Shown here: in pieces, positions 58,743 through 64,000 of the stretch
Numbering within the stretch: position 1 is the first letter of the stretch
Layout of the letters: each line of letters starts with the position of its first letter
Assembly (NCBI RefSeq): GCF_001957125.1
Contig: NZ_MPHJ01000001.1
Location: forward strand, 94,831 to 158,830
DNA from: Shewanella sp. UCD-KL12
Lineage (GTDB): Bacteria; Pseudomonadota; Gammaproteobacteria; Enterobacterales; Shewanellaceae
Length of the DNA stretch: 64,000 nucleotides
Direction: 5' to 3'
Made by a program: the position numbers and the translations under genes
Notes under the pieces: generated by a model
What the model was told of the DNA's origin: nothing
Database searches by the model: none
The model's input: only the letters and a program-made list of their open reading frames with translations

Positions 58743-59672
58743 GTTAACCCCATTATTGAATTGGAACTGATCTGTTACGCTTTTTTGAAGGGGCGTAAAG
58801 TTATCACAGCAGAGTTTAAGACACTGTGAAACAGCACTTAACTAGGGGATTAATGTGATTAACTATTGTTTTACCTGGCTATGGGTAAGATATTCTCAAT
58901 AAATGAGGGTAAAGTTTTGTTTATCTATAAACTGAGGCTGTATTTAGCAGGACTTATTTTGATATCTGTATTTGGTGTTGTTTTCTTAATCAAAGGGTGA
59001 GGGCTTCGAATGAAGCTTGATGACATTTTTTGTTGTTGGCTCATTTGATTAAGTGTGCCCTCCATCGTCACTCCGGCAATGCTTTTGAGCCGGAGTCTAG
59101 TGCTCTTTGCTATGTACTGGAGTGGGCAGCATTGATCAGCAGCCAATGCGCTAGTGTCTTTGCAAGACGCCGTAAAATCTTCCCTGATGGCTCTACTAAA
59201 CCATCCATGGTTTAGAAGCTTGCACACCACAAAGCGCACAGGCTACTAGCGAGTGTATGGTATCGTTCAACTAACTCCTGCCCCAAAACGAGTTTACGTC
59301 AGCAATTCGTCCAATGCAGCATTAACCTCTTTGCAATATTTTTCTCATCAGTCGGAGAGGTCAGTGTTTGTGTTTTTATACAGCATTATTGGCTTTGTGC
59401 GGATAATCATCAAATTATGCGCAACCAGTTCACGGTTTACTATTGAGTGAAAACAAAAAGAAGAGTAAATTCAAGTAACTAAAAGTGTGCGGCCATAAAA
59501 AGTTGAGATAACAGGCAAGCAAAGTGTGCATGCGCGTTTACACCAAGAGTGTATTGGATACTATTCGACAGCTATTGAGTTATTGAGCTGTTTTTAATAG
59601 GCTTTTATCAATGAGTTGAGCGCACGCTTTCCCAAGAGGGCTTGGCAAAACGCGCAAGCCGTATATAAAAAT
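58743..59672. other. Long non-coding flank left of the cassette array
   Basis: About 930 bp with no convincing gene and no integron integrase on either strand. It holds a palindrome (ACTCCGGC at 59070-59077 with GCCGGAGT at 59089-59096) of a dispersed intergenic type and a 72-bp repeat unit. Short ORFs here lack ribosome sites and family features. Confidence 0.55.
59154..59225 (+). repeat. 72-bp dispersed repeat, left copy
   Basis: It starts with GTGTCTTTGCAAGACGC (59154-59170) and ends with GAAGCTTGCAC (59215-59225). The middle includes a CCATCCATGG palindrome. The matching copy on the other side of the cassette array is inverted. Confidence 0.75.
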
Positions 59673-59682
59673 GTTATAAGGC

Positions 59683-59952
59683 TTGCAATTGATATTCAGC
59701 ACTAAAAAAGTTTTGGTCTCAATCTTTGCAACTCCGATTGTAGTTTGCATTGGCTATTATCTTTATTGCCTATCAGATTCTAGATATTCTTTTGAAGAAA
59801 TGGACCTTAACAATAACGGTTATGTCTCTTTTCTAGAAGCAATGTATGTTAGTGAGTCCTTCGAAGTCGAAGTGATTTTAGAAGGCAAGAAATGCATCGA
59901 GTATGTTGCATTTAAAGATGGCCACGTCTTAAAGCAAGTGTGTGCCTTATAA
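59683..59952 (+). CDS. Cassette 1: small membrane protein with an EF-hand
   Basis: Protein of about 89 residues with one N-terminal helix (VLVSIFATPIVVCIGYYLYC) followed by a canonical EF-hand loop, DLNNNGYVSFLE (D1, N3, N5, G6, S9, E12), which should bind calcium. No ATG is near; TTG at 59683 or 59689 is the likely start. The stop codon lies inside the R'' core of attC-A. The small C-terminal domain is beta-rich with two cysteines. Function unknown. Confidence 0.7.
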   Translation: MQLIFSTKKVLVSIFATPIVVCIGYYLYCLSDSRYSFEEMDLNNNGYVSFLEAMYVSESFEVEVILEGKKCIEYVAFKDGHVLKQVCAL

Positions 59953-60047
59953 CAAGGCAATTTAAACGGAACTAAAACAGTGTGCCATGTTTCGTTCCTC
60001 AACAAGTTTGGCACACAATTTTAGTCCGCTTAATGTGGGCGTTAGCA
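59947..60047 (+). other. attC site A
   Basis: R'' core TTATAAC (59947-59953) and R' core GTTAGC (60041-60046) flank arms that pair as TTAAACGGAACTAAAA with TTTTAGTCCGCTTAA, with one extra A giving the extrahelical base. The central stem GTGTGCCA/TGGCACAC is clear. Confidence 0.9.
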
Positions 60048-60067
60048 GTACAGAAAAGGAGTTCAGT

Positions 60068-60568
60068 TTGAGTTCGATATTAGAGATCATAAATAGCTAT
60101 ACACCATTTGAGCAAAGCTTGATTGGTTCGGCTGTATTTTTATTTTCTTCTTGGTTATTTAGAGTTATTTTTAATAAAGCTAAAAGTAGTGGGAAGGTAT
60201 TCTTTAAAGAGTACTCAAAAATTGATGTGGTTAAACATACCCTTCATAAAGAATATATAAATACTAACAATATGCAGTTTTCAACTTTTGGTTCCGCTAT
60301 TGCTTTACTTCACGCTAGTCGTTGGCTAATAAGAGCCTTATTAATCTTTATATTTTTCTCTGGGTTATCATCAATTTTAAATGGTGACTGGCTGTTTGTT
60401 GCTGCATCTTGGTTTTGTTTTAACTGTGTTCTTGAAGCAAATAATTGGGTAAAAGACTCTAGTAGTGAAAAGAGTGTTGCGCATGTTCCTGAAGACATCA
60501 AAAATGAACTTTACGACAAATTTAAGCCGCAACTTAATAGTGAAGTGCAAAGTACTGCTAACAAGTAA
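60068..60568 (+). CDS. Cassette 2: membrane protein of unknown family
   Basis: Protein of about 166 residues. TTG at 60068 follows AAAAGGAG at six bases and is the likely start; the open frame begins further left, inside attC-A. Hydrophobic stretches occur near residues 14-30, 85-105 and 107-127, with a charged helical tail (EDIKNELYDKFKPQLNSEV). The codon use looks AT-rich compared with the housekeeping genes. I do not recognise the family. The last codons fall inside attC-B. Confidence 0.72.
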   Translation: MSSILEIINSYTPFEQSLIGSAVFLFSSWLFRVIFNKAKSSGKVFFKEYSKIDVVKHTLHKEYINTNNMQFSTFGSAIALLHASRWLIRALLIFIFFSGLSSILNGDWLFVAASWFCFNCVLEANNWVKDSSSEKSVAHVPEDIKNELYDKFKPQLNSEVQSTANK

Positions 60569-60658
60569 ATCAACAAGGACACGTAACAGTTGGCTACGTT
60601 TCGCTTCGCTACACAATTTTAGCCAACCATTACTTAGCCTGTTATTTGGGCGTTAGCT
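60556..60658 (+). other. attC site B
   Basis: R'' TGCTAAC (60556-60562) and R' GTTAGC (60652-60657). The arms align as AAATCAACA...GTAACAGTTGGCTA against the complement of TAGCCAACCATTAC...TGTTATTT, with small bulges. Its central part (CTACGTTTCGCTTCGCTACACA) is shared almost exactly with attC-C. Confidence 0.82.
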
Positions 60659-60674
60659 GTTTTCTGGAGTTTGA

Positions 60675-61250
60675 ATGGATAAATCAATTATTGTTTTTGG
60701 AACTGTTTTTGCGGCATTTATTGCAGGAGTATTTTCATTTTTTAATTTGGTTAATAGTAAGGAGCAAAAAGTATCTGAATTTAGGCAGGCGTGGATTGAT
60801 TCATTTCGTGGTGAAGTTTCTCTTCTAGTTTCATCTGTTGCATATATCTCATTTTACTATCAATCAATTCGAGAAACTCCACCTCAAACTCAAGATATTG
60901 AAGAGTCTTACAAAGATTATGTTGCTGCTTGTGCCGGTTTAATTACGCGATTAAATGCTCAAGATCCAGATATTCGAACAAAACATACAAATTCTATGTT
61001 TTTAGAAACATTAACCGAATTAAGAGATAGTTTTAATAATCAAAAATATTCTGAAGTTCATGTTCTATCTAAACATTTAGTCGAAAACTCAAAGCCACTT
61101 CTTAAGGCTGAATGGGAAAGAGTTAAAATAGGAGAGAAGGGCTATAGAAAAAACAAGAGGATCGCTTTAGGGTTATGCTTAGTCGGCCTATTGGCTACAG
61201 CAGTTTTTGCTAGGTACTTATATGTAGCATCCCCTATAATAAACAGCTAA
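60675..61250 (+). CDS. Cassette 3: membrane protein with helical domain
   Basis: Protein of 191 residues. An N-terminal helix (IIVFGTVFAAFIAGVFSFFN) is followed by a conserved-looking KEQKVSEFRQAWIDSFRGEVS stretch, a helical soluble domain, and a C-terminal helix (IALGLCLVGLLATAVFARYL). The (I/V)SEFRQ.WI...R pattern recurs in uncharacterised membrane proteins of accessory regions as I recall. CTGGAG lies before the ATG. The stop is in attC-C. Confidence 0.78.
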   Translation: MDKSIIVFGTVFAAFIAGVFSFFNLVNSKEQKVSEFRQAWIDSFRGEVSLLVSSVAYISFYYQSIRETPPQTQDIEESYKDYVAACAGLITRLNAQDPDIRTKHTNSMFLETLTELRDSFNNQKYSEVHVLSKHLVENSKPLLKAEWERVKIGEKGYRKNKRIALGLCLVGLLATAVFARYLYVASPIINS

Positions 61251-61345
61251 CAAGGTATTTAAACGGAACAAAAAACAGTGGGTTACGTTTCGCTTCGCTA
61301 CACATTTTAACCCACTATTTTTGTCCGCTTAATGCGGCGTTAAAT
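61245..61345 (+). other. attC site C
   Basis: R'' AGCTAAC and R' GTTAAAT (61339-61345), which fits the GTTRRRY consensus. The arms TTTAAACGGAACAAAAA and TTTTTGTCCGCTTAA pair with one extra A, the extrahelical base. Central stem AGTGGGTTA/TAACCCACT. Confidence 0.92.
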
Positions 61346-61357
61346 GGCAAGGATGGC

Positions 61358-61765
61358 ATGAAGACACTTCAGCAGAAAAATGATGAGCATTCGAAATTGA
61401 TCGCTAAGGAAAGGCATAGTGCGGTCTATTTGGCTCTGGCATTATTTCCAATATTTGTAATTTTTGGCTATGACTTCTATCGAGGGTTCGTTGGCGCTGA
61501 AGCTCTTGGCTTTCATCCAGGACTTGTAGTGCTTGGTTCTTTGCTCTTTGCTTTACCACTTCTGGCAATTGGGCAAATGCTCATACTTCCATCTTGGCTC
61601 AAGCTGACTTCATATGTATGTATTCAAATCTTATTCGCCTCATTGTGGTTTCTCGATGGATTTTTATGGCTTGCATTAATTCCCCTGATTGTAGTTTTTG
61701 GCATACTACAGTACCAATTGCCTGTAATTCGGAACTCCGTAGACCAGAATGAAAATGCCACTTAA
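61358..61765 (+). CDS. Cassette 4: four-helix membrane protein
   Basis: Protein of 135 residues with four predicted helices (about 22-40, 52-74, 82-102 and 104-118) after a charged N terminus (KTLQQKNDEHSKLIAKERHS). AAGGA precedes the ATG. I do not recognise the family. Its size and lack of soluble domains suggest a small membrane-active or regulatory protein. The stop codon is in attC-D. Confidence 0.75.
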   Translation: MKTLQQKNDEHSKLIAKERHSAVYLALALFPIFVIFGYDFYRGFVGAEALGFHPGLVVLGSLLFALPLLAIGQMLILPSWLKLTSYVCIQILFASLWFLDGFLWLALIPLIVVFGILQYQLPVIRNSVDQNENAT

Positions 61766-61860
61766 CAAGCTGCTAAATTCAGATTCACCAAGGCAGGCAT
61801 GCCATTTGCTGAGCAAATCGCCCGCCAGCACATGGTTCACTTATTAGCAGGGCGTTATAC
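61760..61860 (+). other. attC site D
   Basis: R'' ACTTAAC and R' GTTATAC (61854-61860). Arms CTGCTAA and TTAGCAG pair perfectly next to the cores, then diverge. It is a different subtype from A and C. Confidence 0.9.
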
Positions 61861-61876
61861 CAAGAGTGAATTTTAG

Positions 61877-62845
61877 ATGGATTTAGAAAACCCAGATAAT
61901 ATAGAAAAGTTAGAGAAAATCTTTATGCCGCATATGGCTAAAGGTAAAGAAAATCACGCTAGTGCAAATAATAAGTTTGTACATTATACATCTGCAGAAA
62001 ATGCAATTAATATTTTAAATTCAAAGACCTTATGGATGAGAAGCCCTAGGTGTATGAATGATTACATGGAGATTTCATTTGGTCATCAACAGCTGGTGAA
62101 ATTTTTTAATACCAAAGAACATAGACAAAGGTTTATAGCTGCACTTGACGATTATGAAGCAGGTATTGCTGAAGAAGTACTGAATCAATTTGATGAATGG
62201 TGGAACAAAATTCAGAATGACACCTTCATTGCTTCGATATCTGTACATCCAGAGTCAGAAGACTTGCATGGAAGACTTTCTATGTGGCGTGCATATGGTG
62301 AGCAGCCTGCCAAAGCAGCTCTTGTCCTTAATAACCCGCCAAAATCGAATAAAAATATTGGATTAATTCTAAGTCCTGCAGCGTATTTCACATATGAAGA
62401 TCTTGAAAATGAGCTTTTAAATATTATCTCTTCAATCGAAGATAATATTGATTATTTGAAATCACTAGATAAACAAGCTGTTGTCGGCACTACAATAGTT
62501 TCTTTAATAATTTTAGCTGTATGCCTAAAACACCCTGGGTTTAAAGAAGAGCAGGAATGGAGAATTATTCATCTACCACAAATGACTAATCCAAATGGAT
62601 GGATACAAAGTTCTGTTGAAACTATATCGGGTGTTCCGCAGGTAGTTTATAAAATTCCGTTAGAAAATGATGATGAACTTGAGATCACAGGTTTAGGTCT
62701 TCATGAACTAATTGATAAAGTTTTGATTGGCCCAACTCAATACCCACTGGCTGTATATGATGCTTTTTGTATCTCGATGAACGAGGCAGGAATAGAAGAC
62801 CCTGTTTCTAAAATTACAGTATCAGATATTCCCTTAAGGACATGA
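61877..62845 (+). CDS. Cassette 5: DUF2971 family protein
   Basis: Protein of 322 residues with DUF2971 features: KFVHYTSAENAINILNSKTLWMRSP..MNDYMEIS, FIASISVHPESEDLHGRLSMWRAYG and EEQEWRIIH. The start follows a spacer of 16 bases after the attC-D core; no strong ribosome site. The HYTS..NA..IL...LW pattern resembles the opening of ADP-ribosyltransferase-fold proteins, so a toxin or defence role is conceivable, but this is inference from pattern only. It is the largest cassette in the array. Confidence 0.85.
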   Translation: MDLENPDNIEKLEKIFMPHMAKGKENHASANNKFVHYTSAENAINILNSKTLWMRSPRCMNDYMEISFGHQQLVKFFNTKEHRQRFIAALDDYEAGIAEEVLNQFDEWWNKIQNDTFIASISVHPESEDLHGRLSMWRAYGEQPAKAALVLNNPPKSNKNIGLILSPAAYFTYEDLENELLNIISSIEDNIDYLKSLDKQAVVGTTIVSLIILAVCLKHPGFKEEQEWRIIHLPQMTNPNGWIQSSVETISGVPQVVYKIPLENDDELEITGLGLHELIDKVLIGPTQYPLAVYDAFCISMNEAGIEDPVSKITVSDIPLRT

Positions 62846-62864
62846 TTGTGAAGTCGGAAAGATG

Positions 62865-62966
62865 GTATAACAAGCAGCTGCAACCTGACTCCGCAAACTG
62901 TCACTTTTTGTGCGAAAACCACACAAAAATCGCCAGTTCGCTACGCAGTTGAGCTGGGCGTTACCG
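62865..62966 (+). other. attC site E (terminal)
   Basis: R'' GTATAAC (62865-62871) and R' GTTACC (62960-62965), a departure from GTTRRRY. Arms CAGCTGCAAC and GTTGAGCTG pair with one extra base. It is the last attC; no further site follows, so it marks the right end of the array. Confidence 0.85.
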
Positions 62967-63767
62967 CATATCCGTTTGCCATATTTTCCCTAATGAGATT
63001 CATTACTCCAAGATTTTTAGCTCTAAATCATTTATGTCCATTAATGAGTTACAAGCTACGATATACTTGCTAGCAGGGTATCTGATTTGGGGCGTGCAAG
63101 CTTCGAAAAAAAGGATTTTTTCGCGGAGCTTACACGGACGTACTTGCGCGTCTTGCAAAGACACAGAGCAGGTGCTCTGCAACTACAATACAACCTAATA
63201 GTTTCAAGCTTAAAGGCTCTGGATCCCAGCCCAAAAGCATTGCTGGGATGACGATGATTGCTTAGATGTTAGATGTAAACTAGCTCGATTTTGTCCAAAA
63301 ACATGCCAGGCGCTACATTGAACTTGCTGGCAGATGAGCTGCATTTTATTGAAGTTAGATTGTTTGCTTTTGGCTGTATGAGCTACCCAAAGCGGCTTTT
63401 GTCTAAAAAACAACTTACCTACCAATAAGTCTAGATAGAAGAAATAAATCATCAGGTGTGAACGCGGCAGTGACCTTCGACAGCAAGGCCAAAAATATTC
63501 CATATATTTTTCGGCATTCCCTACGTCCATGTAGGTCAGATGATGTCGCAGAGCGCCCATGGATGGGCTCTTATGAAATCAGGAGCTAGCGAGTCACAGA
63601 AGTGTTTGCACTTAAGGTCGTTTATAGGCATCCATGTCTTCACGACATTCGTATATCCTTATACAGCACCCACGGCAGGTGATAAACACCAATGAAGCTT
63701 TGGTACTCATCAAACTCACCAAGTACCAAAACCATTGAATGAAACCAAAAAGTTTAAAAGATATTTT
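62967..63767. other. Non-coding flank right of the cassette array
   Basis: About 800 bp with no convincing gene. It contains the inverted 72-bp repeat, a palindrome (ATCCCAGC at 63223-63230 with GCTGGGAT at 63242-63249) and a palindrome-rich stretch near 63518-63571 (CCTACGTCCATGTAGG, GAGCGCCCATGGATGGGCTC). A minus-strand ORF at 63210-63560 runs through these repeats and is not called a gene. Confidence 0.55.
63094..63164 (-). repeat. 72-bp dispersed repeat, right copy (inverted)
   Basis: Read on the minus strand it starts with GTGTCTTTGCAAGACGC (63148-63164) and ends with GAAGCTTGCAC (63094-63104), as in the left copy at 59154-59225. The middle has diverged. Confidence 0.75.
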
Positions 63768-64000
63768 CTAAAAAATATCCAAAAAACGATGGTAAAGCAT
63801 TCCCGCCGCGAGCATCGGCGATCTAAACGTGGGTCCGCCGGGGAAGGTCATATGCTGCACTTTATCGAAGATATCGAAGCGCTCAGCCTGTGCGGTCAGC
63901 GCTTCGGCGATCAGCTTAGCCGCCATATGGGTGGCGTTAACGCCATGGCCCGCATAAGCTTGGGCGTAGAGGATATTAGGGCAATCGGGCAGTCTGCCTA
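63768..64000 (-). CDS. puuB: PuuB-like FAD-dependent oxidoreductase (C-terminal end)
   Basis: The C-terminal 77 codons of a gene that starts beyond the window. The product reads NILYAQAYAGHGVNATHMA, then KLIAEALTAQAERFDIFDKV and FPGGPTFRSPMLAAGMLYHR, which resembles the C terminus of gamma-glutamylputrescine oxidoreductase. The family oxidises gamma-glutamylputrescine with FAD, feeding aldehyde to PuuC. Related DadA-like oxidases are possible. An inverted repeat (GATATTTT/AAAAAATATC) covers the stop codon. Confidence 0.8.
   Translation of the reverse strand, partial: GRLPDCPNILYAQAYAGHGVNATHMAAKLIAEALTAQAERFDIFDKVQHMTFPGGPTFRSPMLAAGMLYHRFLDIF

Larger units (their letters stand above)
59673..62966 (+). 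mobile_element. Integrase-less integron gene-cassette array (CALIN)
   Basis: Five single-gene cassettes, all on the plus strand, are each followed by an attC site (A to E). The attC sites carry the R'' core (TAAC) and R' core (GTTAGC, GTTAAAT, GTTATAC) separated by an imperfect inverted region, most with an extrahelical base where the two arms differ by one base. The sites resemble Vibrio and Shewanella attC. No intI gene lies in the window on either side. Cassette genes start soon after the R' core and most end inside the R'' core, as in classical cassettes. The left boundary is uncertain; it is set at the GTTATAA at 59673. Confidence 0.93.

Noticed and set aside
58925..59239. Minus-strand ORF of about 104 residues left of the cassette array
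   Set aside because: No ribosome site, runs through dispersed repeat palindromes, no domain pattern; judged non-coding. It is not an integron integrase.
59253..59450. Plus-strand ORF of 65 residues left of the array
   Set aside because: No ribosome site and no family features. A short minus-strand stretch near 59280-59335 reads like the end of a protein, but stops lie just upstream in that frame, so at most it is a tiny remnant.
63210..63560. Minus-strand ORF of 116 residues right of the array
   Set aside because: It overlaps several palindromic repeats and has an unusual composition (many His, Ser and Gln codons from repeats). No supporting features.

Overview
The window reads as chromosomal DNA of a marine Gammaproteobacterium, most likely Shewanella or a close relative. 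This rests on protein-level resemblance seen by eye (valS, holC, pepA, lptFG, rhlE, puuC, and small families such as YqiJ, DUF2960, DUF2913 and DUF3634), the moderate base composition, and integron attC sites of the marine Vibrio/Shewanella type. No database search was possible, so family names are recognition calls.

Layout. 0.3-7.3 kb: a chemoreceptor with a very long tandem HAMP array, a complete AmmeMemoRadiSam set (AMMECR1-like, Memo-like and radical SAM proteins) and a small secreted protein with a phage tail-collar-like domain. 7.3-18.3 kb: housekeeping genes valS and holC, then a 3 kb block of four accessory genes (YgjV-like/GNAT, a small ORF, a PPOX flavoprotein, a VOC protein) that separates them from pepA, which is divergent from lptFG. 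18.4-33.8 kb: a diheme peroxidase-like lipoprotein, small conserved genes, an M32 carboxypeptidase, RhlE, a REC-EAL c-di-GMP phosphodiesterase, a MITE-like element touching the stop codon of an aminopeptidase P gene, an MFS transporter, a ROK protein and a second M24 peptidase.

34-44.7 kb: a chitin and surface region. A class I c-di-GMP riboswitch lies upstream of a GH18 chitinase, and a GH19 chitinase follows; an FKBP isomerase and a 1669-residue lipoprotein with 18 bacterial Ig-like repeats come next. 44.8-51.3 kb: small membrane and regulatory genes, including a MarR regulator with three operator-like palindromes, a DUF368 transporter and a small lipoprotein.

51.3-58.7 kb: polyamine and beta-alanine catabolism (cupin, CoA-acylating semialdehyde dehydrogenase, beta-alanine:pyruvate-type transaminase, PuuC-like dehydrogenase) with a dicarboxylate/amino-acid symporter. 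A PuuB-like oxidoreductase enters at the right edge. Together these genes would turn putrescine and beta-alanine into central metabolites.

59.6-63.0 kb: an integrase-less gene-cassette array (CALIN) with five same-strand cassettes and five attC sites, set inside the polyamine neighbourhood and bracketed by inverted copies of a roughly 72-bp repeat. The cassettes encode a small EF-hand membrane protein, three other membrane proteins and a DUF2971 protein. This array and the riboswitch-controlled chitinase are the most notable items. No rRNA, tRNA or CRISPR array was seen.
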